Part shown: piece after piece, positions 26,154 to 35,699 of the stretch | Position numbering within the stretch: position 1 is the stretch's first letter | Layout: every line of letters starts with the position of its first letter | Assembly (NCBI GenBank): GCA_025370845.1 | Contig: JAMXFF010000025.1 | Location: forward strand, 1-64,000 | Direction of reading: 5' to 3' | Origin: Laspinema palackyanum D2a | GTDB taxonomy: Bacteria > Cyanobacteriota > Cyanobacteriia > Cyanobacteriales > Laspinemataceae | DNA: 64,000 nucleotides | Program-made: the position numbers and the translations under genes | The notes under the pieces: model-generated | What the model saw: only the letters and a program-made list of their open reading frames with translations | Database searches by the model: none | What the model was told of the DNA's origin: nothing

Positions 26154-28166
26154 ATGGGAGTTAAGCCAAATATCGCCGAGACCAACCTCGGGGAAAACTC
26201 GACGGATGGGAACGGGACGGAAGACAGAGGGTTAGGGGCGATCGCCCCCATTGTGTTGCATCCCTCTAAGCAGGCGCAACCTTGGACGATTGAGGAGAGT
26301 GAGGAACTGTACCGGATTACCGGGTGGGGAGAGCCTTATTTTTCCATTAATGCCGCAGGTCATGTGACGGTCTCTCCCCGGGGCGATCGCGGCGGTTCTT
26401 TGGATTTGCTGGAACTGGTCCAGGCCCTCGGACAGCGCAATCTGGATTTACCCCTGCTGATTCGCTTTTCGGATATTTTAGAAGACCGGATCGAGCGGTT
26501 GAATGCTTGCTTTTCTAAAGCGATCGCTCGTTACAAGTACCCCGGAGTCTATCGCGGTGTATTTCCCGTCAAATGTAACCAACAACGTCACCTAATTGAG
26601 GATTTAGTCCGCTTCGGTCAACCCCATCAATTTGGCCTAGAAGCGGGTTCTAAACCGGAACTGATGATTGCCCTCGCGACGCTGAAAACCGAGGGTGCAT
26701 TGGTGATTTGTAATGGCTACAAAGACCGCGAATACATTGAAACGGCAATTTTAGCCCAGCGTCTGGGTCAACGGGCGATCGTGGTGATCGAACAGTTGGA
26801 AGAGGTGGAGATGGTAATCGCTGCCTCGAAAAACCTCGGGATTCAGCCGATTGTCGGGGTGCGGGCTAAACTGATGAGCAAAGGGATTGGTCGCTGGGGC
26901 GGTTCCTCGGGCGATCGGGCTAAATTTGGTCTGACTATTCCCGAAATCATCCATGCAGTGGATCAACTCGCTGCCGCTGATATGCTTTCCTGTCTCCAGT
27001 TGTTACATTTCCATATTGGTTCGCAAATTTCTGCCATTAGCAAGGTGAAAGATGCTATCCGCGAATCCAGCCAGATTTATGTGGAATTGGCGAAGTTGGG
27101 AGCCAACATGAAGTATTTGGATGTTGGCGGCGGTTTGGGGGTGGATTATGATGGTTCTAAAACCAATTTCCATGCTTCCAAAAACTACAATATGCAAAAC
27201 TACGCCAATGATATTGTGGCGGAAGTGAAGGAAGCTTGCGAAGAAGGTCAGGTGTCAATGCCGACGCTGATCAGTGAAAGTGGACGGGCGATCGCCTCCC
27301 ATCAGTCGGTGTTAATTTTTAATGTCCTCGGCACCAGTGATGTCTCGATTCAACCTCCTGAACCGAGTACGGAAAAAGAACATCTAATTCTGCGGAATCT
27401 CTCCGATACCTATCACGCGATTAAAGCTGAAAATTACCAGGAAGCTTATCACGATGCCATCCAATTTAAAGAGGAGGCGATTAGCTTATTTAATTTCGGC
27501 TATTTGAGTTTGCGGGAACGCGCCCGGGCGGAACAACTCTATTGGGCTTGTTGTGGGAAAATTCAGGCGATCGTTCGGGATGTCGATTATGTCCCGGATG
27601 ATTTGGAGGATTTGGAAAAAATCATGGCCTCCATCTACTACATTAATTTGTCGGTTTTTCAATCAGCACCAGATAGTTGGGCGATCGACCAGTTATTCCC
27701 GATTATGCCCATTCATCGCTTAGATGAAAAACCCACGGAACGCGGTACTCTCGCGGATTTGACCTGTGATAGTGATGGCAAAATCGACCAATTCATTGAC
27801 CTTTTGGATGTCAAGCACGTTCTGGAATTGCATCGCCTCAAACCTGATGAACCCTACTATTTAGGAATGTTTCTCGGCGGTGCTTATCAGGAAATTATGG
27901 GCAATCTCCATAATTTGTTTGGGGATACCAATACGGTTCATATTAAGCTGACTCCCAAAGGCTATGAAATCGAGCACGTGGTCAAGGGGGATACGATGAA
28001 AGAAGTCCTCAGTTATGTCCAATATGATTCTGAAGACATGATTGAAAGTATCCGCAAACAGACGGAACAGGCGTTAAAGGATGGGAATATTACCTTGCAA
28101 GAATCCCAACGATTGCTGCAAAATTACGAGCGCTGTTTGGGTCGTTACACTTATTTAACGACATAA
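26154..28166 (+). CDS. speA: Biosynthetic arginine decarboxylase
   Basis: About 670 residues from the ATG at 26154; a TTG at 26130 is in frame but unlikely. The fold-III PLP-enzyme features are the PLP Lys in YRGVFPVKCNQQRHL, the Gly-rich phosphate site LDVGGGLGVDYDG and the C-terminal cysteine-containing YWACCGKIQ region. It makes agmatine from arginine, the first step to putrescine and spermidine, and part of arginine catabolism in cyanobacteria. It stands alone. Confidence 0.96.
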   Translation: MGVKPNIAETNLGENSTDGNGTEDRGLGAIAPIVLHPSKQAQPWTIEESEELYRITGWGEPYFSINAAGHVTVSPRGDRGGSLDLLELVQALGQRNLDLPLLIRFSDILEDRIERLNACFSKAIARYKYPGVYRGVFPVKCNQQRHLIEDLVRFGQPHQFGLEAGSKPELMIALATLKTEGALVICNGYKDREYIETAILAQRLGQRAIVVIEQLEEVEMVIAASKNLGIQPIVGVRAKLMSKGIGRWGGSSGDRAKFGLTIPEIIHAVDQLAAADMLSCLQLLHFHIGSQISAISKVKDAIRESSQIYVELAKLGANMKYLDVGGGLGVDYDGSKTNFHASKNYNMQNYANDIVAEVKEACEEGQVSMPTLISESGRAIASHQSVLIFNVLGTSDVSIQPPEPSTEKEHLILRNLSDTYHAIKAENYQEAYHDAIQFKEEAISLFNFGYLSLRERARAEQLYWACCGKIQAIVRDVDYVPDDLEDLEKIMASIYYINLSVFQSAPDSWAIDQLFPIMPIHRLDEKPTERGTLADLTCDSDGKIDQFIDLLDVKHVLELHRLKPDEPYYLGMFLGGAYQEIMGNLHNLFGDTNTVHIKLTPKGYEIEHVVKGDTMKEVLSYVQYDSEDMIESIRKQTEQALKDGNITLQESQRLLQNYERCLGRYTYLTT

Positions 28167-28229
28167 AGTTAACGACCTCTTACCCTAGTTTGAACTGGGG
28201 TAAGGGAACAGAAACCGGGTGTGTTCCCC

Positions 28230-28583
28230 CTTACAAGAGTAGGGTTTTCACGCTTATAGTAATTTGCCTAACTTCCGGTCCCCTCCCCTGTGTCTTGGGG
28301 AGGGTTAGGGTGGGGTTCTTCTGACGTAGCGGTAAGCGGAGCTATCCCGTAGGGAATCGCCGACTGCGCGTCACTCTTAACAGTTTAAGCATCTGTAGAG
28401 AGGCTGTTCAAACCTCTTTCTTCGCCAATTACTCCTGTACAAGAAGTCTCCACCTACTCATTCCTCATTGACCTGCGGTAAGCGCAGATATCCCGTAGGG
28501 AATCGCGCATCGAAGAGGACCCCACCCTAACCCTCCCCTTGCCAAGGGGAGGGGACCGGAAGTAAAAAACCTACTCTTGTAAG
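28230..28583. repeat. MITE-like element family 2, copy 2
   Basis: Ends CTTACAAGAGTAGGGTTTTC (28230) and AAAAAACCTACTCTTGTAAG (to 28583) form inverted repeats around 350 bp without an ORF. Inside are the CCCCTCCCC/GGGGAGGGG palindromes seen at 20302-20537 and two copies of a word GCGGTAAGCG-...-ATCCCGTAGGGAATCGC. This is longer than copy 1, as if another repeat had inserted into it. Confidence 0.72.
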
Positions 28584-28660
28584 GTGTGATCCCTCCCAGG
28601 GAGATGAGAACTAGAGTGGTTTTTAGAAAACCCGGTTTCTAAACAGGACTACGAGGGATG

Positions 28661-29830
28661 TTAAGGGCGACCTTCGCTTTCGAGGAGTTCGGCGATCGCC
28701 CTGCCTTCCTCGGGGGTATTCACAGGAATCGCCTGACGAGTGTCTGTAATCAACCAATCCAGGGCCGCTGCTTGGACATCAATGGATGCACCTGTTTTAT
28801 CCACGCAGTAGCGCCCAAACACCAGTTTGTCCACTAAGCGCACCCCTGGACCTAGGCGAGAATATTCAAAAATTACACTATTTTCCACCGTTGCGCCACT
28901 GCAAATTCGGCAACTGGGCCCGATCATCGAAGGCCCAATAATTTTGGCCCCATCTTCAATTTGGGTCATGGCTCCAATGTACACCGGCCCTTTAATATCC
29001 ACCTTATCCAGGTTAACCGAGACATTTAAGCCAGTGTAGACCCCGGGAATGAGTTCTTTGCCGGGAATCGAAACATTTTGGATTTCTCCGTTTAACACTC
29101 CGCGAATGGCGCGCCAATAGTCCGGCACTTTGCCAATATCCACCCATTGGAAATCCATCGCGATGCCGTAGAACGGAGCACCCATTTCGACCAGTTGGGG
29201 GAAGAGTTCACCCCCGATATCATATTCTTGGCCCGAGGGGATGTAGTTCAACACTTCCGGCTCAAAAATATAAATACCCGTGTTAATGTTGGTACTCATG
29301 GCTTCTTCTACGGACGGTTTTTCTTGGAACTGCTTGACGCGGCCCGTTTCGTCCGTAACAATTACCCCATAACTGGAGACTTCTTCCCGGGGGACAGATT
29401 TCATGACAATGGTGGCGATCGAGCCTTTTTCTTTGTGCCACCGGACTGCTTCAGTTAAGTCCAGATCAATTAAGGCATCTCCACAAAGCACGATAAAGGT
29501 ATCATCGAAAAAGGGGTTAAAGTCTTGGATGCGCTTCATGCCGCCAGCACTTCCGAGTGCCTCCCCGATGAGTTCGCCATCAACAATCCGACCTTCAAAG
29601 GAATAGCCAATTTCCACACCAAATCTTTGTCCATCCCGGAAATAGTTTTCGATTTCGTTGGCGAGGTGGCTAACGTTGACCATGATTTGGTTAAAACCAT
29701 GCTGGCGAAGCAATTCCACTAAAAACTCCATCACTGGTTTTTGCAGGATGGGAATCATCGGTTTGGGGGTGGTGTATGTAATCGGACGGACTCGGGTACC
29801 CTTACCCGCTGCCAGAATCATGGCTTTCAT
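28661..29830 (-). CDS. NDP-sugar pyrophosphorylase (mannose-1-phosphate guanylyltransferase-like)
   Basis: A 389-residue nucleotidyltransferase. The N-terminal domain has the signature MKAMILAAGKGTRVRPITYTTPKPMIP, the metal-binding Asp in VLCGDALIDLDL and a Lys in FQEKPS. From about residue 250, left-handed beta-helix hexapeptide repeats follow (GPVYIGAMTQIEDGAKIIGP). The enzyme family forms GDP-mannose, UDP- or dTDP-glucose-type donors; which sugar and base are used cannot be read. It would feed glycan synthesis. The C-terminal 50 residues are an extra domain. Monocistronic. Confidence 0.88.
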   Translation of the reverse strand: MKAMILAAGKGTRVRPITYTTPKPMIPILQKPVMEFLVELLRQHGFNQIMVNVSHLANEIENYFRDGQRFGVEIGYSFEGRIVDGELIGEALGSAGGMKRIQDFNPFFDDTFIVLCGDALIDLDLTEAVRWHKEKGSIATIVMKSVPREEVSSYGVIVTDETGRVKQFQEKPSVEEAMSTNINTGIYIFEPEVLNYIPSGQEYDIGGELFPQLVEMGAPFYGIAMDFQWVDIGKVPDYWRAIRGVLNGEIQNVSIPGKELIPGVYTGLNVSVNLDKVDIKGPVYIGAMTQIEDGAKIIGPSMIGPSCRICSGATVENSVIFEYSRLGPGVRLVDKLVFGRYCVDKTGASIDVQAAALDWLITDTRQAIPVNTPEEGRAIAELLESEGRP

Positions 29831-30081
29831 AGATATTTTTCTCTTATCCTTGAGCCTATCAATTTTAACGAATTAATGTTTTGAAATTGCAAAAAGTTGT
29901 TATCTTTTAGTCGTGATTCGGAATCAAAGGTCTACTCCTGGGAATGAGGCTGCTGCTGAGGGGTTGAGCGATCGCCCGGTAATTCCCAGTCCTGGGACCC
30001 TTCATGGGTGCGATCGCCGAGTCGGTGAGTAGCAAGGTGCTTCCGGTTCGCGCTTTCTAGGGTGGGGGGTACTGTATCGGG

Positions 30082-30945
30082 TTAAACCATTGCCTCGTTG
30101 CGAGTGGGTTGACTCTCTACAGGGACTGCCTCGACGATCGCCCGGATTTTCAGGTCTCCATAGAATTGTTCTTGGGACAGTTCAACTTTAGACTGGGCGG
30201 AGAGTAACAGCAGGGCGGAAAAGACTCCCACGCGGTCATGGGACGTGGGGAGGGACGCAGGATCAGGGGATTCTCCCGAGGGGCGATCGCCTCGCTGGTC
30301 CATCAACCCTGCTAAAAGCGCCTCCAATTCTAACCAGGGTTCACAGAGGTCCAGTTTTTCCGCGTAGGCTAACAAAAATCGAGTCAGGCGATCGGCCACT
30401 TCCGAGATATTTTCTTGGTCCGCTAACTCTGTCAGCGCCCGAACCGTACTCGCCGTAGATTTTGAACCCCCAGGTCGTTTCGCACGACGGCGAGGCGGCG
30501 TTTCGATCGCCATTGACATCAACTGCAACTGTTCAATCAACTCTTGAAGCGTAACCCGGCGTTTTTTAGGCGTAGGTGCGACCGCCCGTCGTTTGAGTTG
30601 CAATTCTAGCTGTCTGGGAATATTCCCCCCTTGCCCCTCCTCATCCATCGGGTCCAAAAATTCCGCCTCTTCCTCCTCCGAGGCATTGGGGTCATCCAGC
30701 AAAGATTCCGACCGCGCCAGAGCATCCGCTTTCAGTAACACCAACATCGAGGCATACAGAAACGCCTGTCCCGTCTCCGATAAAGCCGCTTCCCGCTCAA
30801 CTCGTCCCGCTTCATGAACTTGAGACAGCTTACTGAGATATCGGTCAATCACCTCAATCACTTGGACATCCCAGGGATCGATTTCTCCAGTTTGTGCCAA
30901 CTCGATGAGGAGTGAGATCGCATTTTGAGCTAAAGAACCAGTCAT
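30082..30945 (-). CDS. scpA: Segregation and condensation protein A
   Basis: A 287-residue kleisin of the ScpA family. The N-terminal helical domain (LLIELAQTGEIDPWDVQVIEVIDRYL) matches the family; a long linker with acidic stretch follows, then the winged helix C-terminal domain (FSALLLLSAQSKVELSQEQFYGDLKI). It bridges SMC heads in chromosome condensation. An AAAGGGAT site precedes the ATG. No scpB or smc is nearby, which is common in cyanobacteria. Confidence 0.9.
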   Translation of the reverse strand: MTGSLAQNAISLLIELAQTGEIDPWDVQVIEVIDRYLSKLSQVHEAGRVEREAALSETGQAFLYASMLVLLKADALARSESLLDDPNASEEEEAEFLDPMDEEGQGGNIPRQLELQLKRRAVAPTPKKRRVTLQELIEQLQLMSMAIETPPRRRAKRPGGSKSTASTVRALTELADQENISEVADRLTRFLLAYAEKLDLCEPWLELEALLAGLMDQRGDRPSGESPDPASLPTSHDRVGVFSALLLLSAQSKVELSQEQFYGDLKIRAIVEAVPVESQPTRNEAMV

Positions 30946-31478
30946 ATCCCTTTGTTATTTTAAAAGTTAAAGTAAGTGCAGCGTGGGTGTTCAGTCTGTT
31001 GATTATATCATTCTTAAAGACCGGCCTGGGCCTTGCTTGGAATCAGGTTAAGCGCTATGCAAAGGGGTTTTCTCGGTGAGAATAGCGGTTTAAACTATTG
31101 GCAACCCTACCGTTAGGGTTGAATCTTAAATTAGGGGTTCTGGGTTGAGTTCAGCGTGATGGGGTGCTCTGGGGTGAACTCCGGGTCCCGGGGAATGAAA
31201 AATCCTCCTAAAACACTGCTTAGGAAGAGGTCGGACAAAAATTAGCCCCTGTGTTTGGGTAAACCGGAAGGCTCTATGAGGAGGCGATCGCGATCGGGGA
31301 TAATTTTCTAGTTTAAAATTCTGTAAAATCTGGGTTTGGAGACGATGACCCGACTCAGGAATGAAATGAGTAATGAAAAAGGGGATGCACCACGATAACG
31401 GATTGAAGAAGGAGATGCACCCAAAGAACCCCTTGAGGGTCCAAATGACTCAAACTCAGTTCTGCACCCCTATAGGAT
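30946..31478. other. Intergenic region between scpA and a PEP-CTERM gene
   Basis: These 533 bases carry no supportable gene. They include HIP1-related sites and the tail of the PEP-CTERM transcript. A pair of GATGCACC... words occurs near 31383 and 31413 but no clear terminator was found. Confidence 0.4.
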
Positions 31479-31760
31479 TTACTGGTCTGAGACCCGACGT
31501 CTTTTTTGCGAGGAGACAATTCCCAGACCCGAGAGGATGATGGCGGTAACCATGCCCGGTTCGGGAATTTTTTGGCTACTGGACGCTTCCCATTCTAGGG
31601 TGCTTGCCCCTCTCCATGTACACTGATCTGCCACAGAGCAATCCATCGTCATGCCCTGATGGGGGCTAGAAACGGCAGCGGATACGGGTGTAAACCCACT
31701 CAGTCCGATTTGAACGACCGATATAGAGACTAATCCCAGAGCTAGTTTTAAAAACATCAT
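31479..31760 (-). CDS. Small exported protein with PEP-CTERM sorting signal
   Basis: A 93-residue protein. Residues 1-28 are a signal peptide (KLALGLVSISVVQIGLSGFTPVSA). The C-terminus carries the PEP-CTERM layout: a Pro-Glu-Pro motif (IPEPGMV), a hydrophobic helix (TAIILSGLGIV) and a basic end (QKRRR). The mature part is only about 40 residues with two Cys (DCSVADQCTW) that could form a disulfide. PEP-CTERM proteins are exported and processed by exosortase; the dedicated peptidase is not in this window. Function unknown; a surface or extracellular matrix role is inferred. Confidence 0.75.
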   Translation of the reverse strand: MMFLKLALGLVSISVVQIGLSGFTPVSAAVSSPHQGMTMDCSVADQCTWRGASTLEWEASSSQKIPEPGMVTAIILSGLGIVSSQKRRRVSDQ

Positions 31761-32246
31761 TTACTTGACTCAATTTCTGGACGACTTATGCTGTTATTAA
31801 CAGAATCTTATAAAATTTCTTAATTGTCGCTAAGGTTACTCACTGCGGTTTCGTGTTTATGATCGGTTGGGTATTGTGAGGGAAGTCACATCGGCCTCCA
31901 GCAGCAAGGTTCAGGGGGTTTCAAACCGCAGGCAGATGGTCCTTATGTTAATTCTTTTCTGAGACTAATTTAATTAGAAAATTTGGGTCATTCATCTGTC
32001 TGGGGTGAGATTCTTAAGTGAGATAATTTGAGGCTGTTATGAACCTAAAGATAGAGTTAGAAACCCCAAGGATTACACTCGGAGTCACCCCATTTACCTA
32101 ACCGCTCTGATGATTCATCCGGTCTACAATAGAAAATTTAGGTTGAAAATTCCCGCAGGGTGTGGGTTTTTGCTTCCCCTTCCCCGGAATAGAAATAGCC
32201 TGCACTTTCTGGAATAGAGAGCGCAGGCTATTAGATGGGATGGCAA
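31761..32246. other. Intergenic region
   Basis: These 486 bases show no gene. A hairpin with arms resembling AATAGCCTGC/GCAGGCTATT (32195-32231) lies close to the stop of the GH57 gene and, read on the minus strand, may serve as its terminator. Confidence 0.5.
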
Positions 32247-34925
32247 TTAGCGAAGCTGTTCTAATTGCGGACTAACGTGAACCCGGAGGGTTTGACCTAA
32301 TAACAACAGACGTCGGAGTTGGACGGGATCTCCGGGAGAAACGGCGAAGGATTCAGCCGAACCCGAGGCAATCGTAGTATCCAGAGAGGGGAGACCGTGG
32401 CGATCGAGTTGACCCGTGAGCCAATAGAAATAAAGCTCTTGGGAGCGTTCTAGGGACAAGCCGAGATTAAGGCGTTGACCGACGGCAATCAGGCGTTCTA
32501 AGCGCTGAATCTCAGCCTCTAGCAGTTCCGGTTGGGCTTCGTGGAGGAGGTCCCAAAGCGATCGCAGAATGGACCGTTCTAAAATGACTTTGGCCTCGGG
32601 GAGATAGAGATGGCAACGGGTATGTTCGGCTTCCGTGGCGATCGCTTCTAACTCCCCTAAATGCCCAGACATCACCTGTCCATCCCCCTGGGCAATCCCC
32701 AGTTCCTGTTCTAACCCCAGAACCGACTCCATACAGCGATGGCCCAAGGCAATCTCTGCTGCGACCTGCAACTCTTTCGGGACCGGCAGTTCATCCCGAT
32801 GGAAGCCCATCATGATCCCATAATTATCCCGATACACCTGGCTGTAAAGTTGGTCTAGGCGCATCAAGGTTTCTTGACTTAACAGGCGCATGATTCGATG
32901 GCGTTCCTCGGCAAACAGGTCCCGCAGATTGTAAGATTTCCCATCAAAATGCTCATTCATCGCCAAAATAGCATGGGCGGCACTGGCTTCTTGGAGGACG
33001 CCAAACAGATGCTCTTTCATCTGGGTGTAGGCCCGTCGTCCGGTGAAGGGTTGAATGCTGCAATGGAAATCCCAACCGCCGAGATGAAGTACGGCAAAGA
33101 CTAAATCGACACTTTCTCGGGTGATTTCCGAAACCAGTTGAAGTTGTCCCACTCCCAGGGTCAACGGACCCATGCGTTGTAACTGATAATCCCGTTGGTA
33201 AGCGTCATAGCAGTACACCCGCTGTTGGGGTCCATAGCTGGTAAAGAGTCCGCTGATGGCGTAATGGGCGGCGACTTGCTCTAAGCTAATTTGGTCCGTT
33301 TGGACCAGATCACGATAAACCCCGGCCCCATCTTTAAAAGCATCAACATTACTGGGTGCGAAGGCAAGACGGGCGATAAATTCTCGTTCGAGTTGGACTC
33401 CGGCGACATCTCCAGCGAGTTCGATCGCCCGGGCGGCATAGCGGAGAATTTGGACCCCTTCCGGACGGGAAAGTTCTTCAAAGAACCAGCCGCAACTGGT
33501 GTACATTAGCAGGCTATGACGCTGCATTTCCAGCAGGCGGAGGCCATCTACTTGTTCTAGGGGAGTGAGGGGGCGAGTTTGATGGTGTCGGAAGAAGCGG
33601 TCAATATTTTCTGGGGAGCGATCGCGGACGATTTTGATATATTCATCCCGGGCCTGCCAGGGGTCTAAGAACAGGTGACGACCTTGTTCTTCATAGATGT
33701 CCGTGAGTTGATCCCGTAACCAGTTGAGCGACTCACGCAGGGGACGCCGCCATTTTTGATGCCAACCGCCACCGCCAGCGCAACCACAATCCTCCTGCCA
33801 GCGATCGACGCCATGAGCGCAACTCCAAGCCGTGACGGGTTTGAGTTGGACTTCCCAAGAGGGGGGACTGATGCTCAAATAATGGGCAAAGTTGGTAACG
33901 GTCCAGCCATGTTTGGGGAATTCGCTGACGAAGGCGTAGGCGAGACATTTTTCGGTTCCGCCCTTGTGGTGACCAAAGGTTTCGCCGTCGGTGGCGACGG
34001 AGAGCAACTGACTGGGGCGACCATCCCCTTGAATGGCTAATCCTAAGCGTCCGAGGAGGTTATGGGAATTGCTCAGGAGGTCATCAAAGCCCATATCTCG
34101 GGAAATTGGACCATCGTAGAAGAAGATATCGATGGATTTCCGGTCCTCTCCCCCTTGGGGATCAGGGAGAAAACAGCGATAAGGCCGGGTGGGATCAATT
34201 TGTGCGCCGCCGACTTCGATCCAGTCCGGTTCAGGCTCTCCCTCAGCGGGGATCACGCGGCAGCGTTGGGCTTGGGAGGGGGCTAGAATAATAAATTTAA
34301 TGCCTTCGGCAACCAAGGCTTCTAGGGTAACGTAGTCTACGGCAGTTTCTGCTAACCACATTCCCTCGGGATCGCGTCCGAAGCGGGATCGGAAGTCTTC
34401 TTTACCCCAGCGAATTTGGGTGTATTTATCCCGTTCGTTGGCGAGGGGCATGATGATGTGGTTGTAGACTTGGGCGATCGCATTGCCATGACCGTTGAGA
34501 CGCTGTGCACTTTTGCGATCGGCTTCGATGATGCGATTGTACACTTCCATGTCATAGCGTTCCAGCCATGTCATTAAAGTTGCACCGATATTAAAGCTGA
34601 GATATTCATAGTTATTGACGATCCCCACCACTTCGCCGGAGTCGTTGAAGATTCTGGCGTAGGCATTCGGACGATAGCATTCGTGATAAATCCGCTCGTT
34701 CCAGTCGTGAAAGGGTGAGGCACTCGGTTGCCGCTCGATCGCATCTAAATAGGGGTTTTCTCGCGGGGGTTGGTAAAAATGTCCGTGAATCGAGACATAC
34801 ACACCCGTGGCGGTTTTGATGGGATCAACTTTGGCCGGTTCGGTCCGAGTTCCTGGGGTTTTTTCTGGAGTTAGGGTGGATAAGGTCGGATTCAGCATAA
34901 TTGCTGTGTCGGATGGGGTTGTCAT
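32247..34925 (-). CDS. GH57-family glycoside hydrolase with DUF3536-type C-terminus
   Basis: About 892 residues, starting MTTPSDTA at 34925 rather than the 8-codon longer frame. The N-terminal (beta/alpha)7 barrel starts SIHGHFYQPPRENPYLD and has the GH57 nucleophile region EGMWLAET. The C-terminal half (YAARAIELAGDVAGVQLEREFI) is a large helical domain. GH57 members act on alpha-glucans: amylase, branching enzyme or 4-alpha-glucanotransferase activities. Which applies is not decidable here. Together with glgP, 18 kb away, it suggests glycogen turnover. A monocistronic gene. Confidence 0.9.
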   Translation of the reverse strand: MTTPSDTAIMLNPTLSTLTPEKTPGTRTEPAKVDPIKTATGVYVSIHGHFYQPPRENPYLDAIERQPSASPFHDWNERIYHECYRPNAYARIFNDSGEVVGIVNNYEYLSFNIGATLMTWLERYDMEVYNRIIEADRKSAQRLNGHGNAIAQVYNHIIMPLANERDKYTQIRWGKEDFRSRFGRDPEGMWLAETAVDYVTLEALVAEGIKFIILAPSQAQRCRVIPAEGEPEPDWIEVGGAQIDPTRPYRCFLPDPQGGEDRKSIDIFFYDGPISRDMGFDDLLSNSHNLLGRLGLAIQGDGRPSQLLSVATDGETFGHHKGGTEKCLAYAFVSEFPKHGWTVTNFAHYLSISPPSWEVQLKPVTAWSCAHGVDRWQEDCGCAGGGGWHQKWRRPLRESLNWLRDQLTDIYEEQGRHLFLDPWQARDEYIKIVRDRSPENIDRFFRHHQTRPLTPLEQVDGLRLLEMQRHSLLMYTSCGWFFEELSRPEGVQILRYAARAIELAGDVAGVQLEREFIARLAFAPSNVDAFKDGAGVYRDLVQTDQISLEQVAAHYAISGLFTSYGPQQRVYCYDAYQRDYQLQRMGPLTLGVGQLQLVSEITRESVDLVFAVLHLGGWDFHCSIQPFTGRRAYTQMKEHLFGVLQEASAAHAILAMNEHFDGKSYNLRDLFAEERHRIMRLLSQETLMRLDQLYSQVYRDNYGIMMGFHRDELPVPKELQVAAEIALGHRCMESVLGLEQELGIAQGDGQVMSGHLGELEAIATEAEHTRCHLYLPEAKVILERSILRSLWDLLHEAQPELLEAEIQRLERLIAVGQRLNLGLSLERSQELYFYWLTGQLDRHGLPSLDTTIASGSAESFAVSPGDPVQLRRLLLLGQTLRVHVSPQLEQLR

Positions 34926-35446
34926 ACTGTTAGATCTACAACTAAACAATCGATAAAATCTATCTTTAGGCAGGCGATCGCTGGGGTACAGAGTGTTGGA
35001 TTAAGTGCAGGCAATTTTAAGCAAGTGGCGTGGCGATCGCAAAGGCCATAACAAACTTGGCACGAACCGCCGGGGTGTCAGCCTAAACCGTGATAGCCTT
35101 TGCTTGTACCTCATGATCTCTCGGGCTATCTTTTGCGCGATCGCTGTTCTATCCGTTTTCTGCTATGAAGCTATCTGTCGGCACTATAACCGATCCCCAT
35201 TGCAAATAGTGTGACTCCTGTCTTAATTTCACACTTCAAAACAAATCTTTATTTTCTGAAACTTGCAAATCAAAATGTCTATGCTATAATCCGCTACTCA
35301 AGAGTTCCCTAGGGGTTTATCTCTTGATCATGAATACATCTAAACCCAAGGTTAGGCGCTTTTGTGCTACAACAGGTTTCGTTATGACTGAACAAATTCT
35401 GAACTCCTAGTCTAATTACCTAGCCAAGGCCGGAGGCAAGGGATAG
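34926..35446. other. Intergenic region upstream of GH57
   Basis: No gene is firmly seen. A 33-codon frame (ATG at 35113, stop at 35214) encodes one hydrophobic stretch but lacks a ribosome site. The 35220-35400 part is AT-rich and may carry promoters. Confidence 0.4.
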
Positions 35447-35545
35447 AAGGGGCGGGATTTGAACCCGCCTTGTCTTGAAGCCAGTCCACTCATGCAGGCC
35501 AATTTCAAAACAGTCTATCAGCTAAACTCTGAGGAGAACTGCCAG
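35447..35545 (-). other. tRNA-like sequence, possibly a degenerate tRNA
   Basis: Read on the minus strand, the segment has a good T-arm, GGCGGGTTCAAATCCCGCC, and a D-arm-like word AGTTTAGCTGATAGACT about 60 bases upstream. No 5' strand complementary to the 3' acceptor (CCCTTCT) is at the expected place, and no paired anticodon stem is evident. It may be a decayed or rearranged tRNA, or an RNA with a tRNA-like 3' end. An intact tRNA is not supported. Confidence 0.35.
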
Positions 35546-35699
35546 ATCAACCGGACTAAAACTCTCACGCGATCGGTCGTTTCCCTCCCTAGACTCGGAC
35601 CTCAAAAGCCCAGTTAACGGCTAGGAATCCCCGATAAAACAGACCCGATTCTCCCGGTTCAATTCCAACTCATTTTTTTACTGAAACCTAACCAATTTG

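Noticed and set aside
34106..34291. Frames on the plus strand inside the GH57 gene
   Set aside because: Antisense shadows of a well-supported gene.
35005..35214. 69-codon frame containing a hydrophobic C-terminal stretch
   Set aside because: No credible start or ribosome site; hydrophobic part is short and could be chance.
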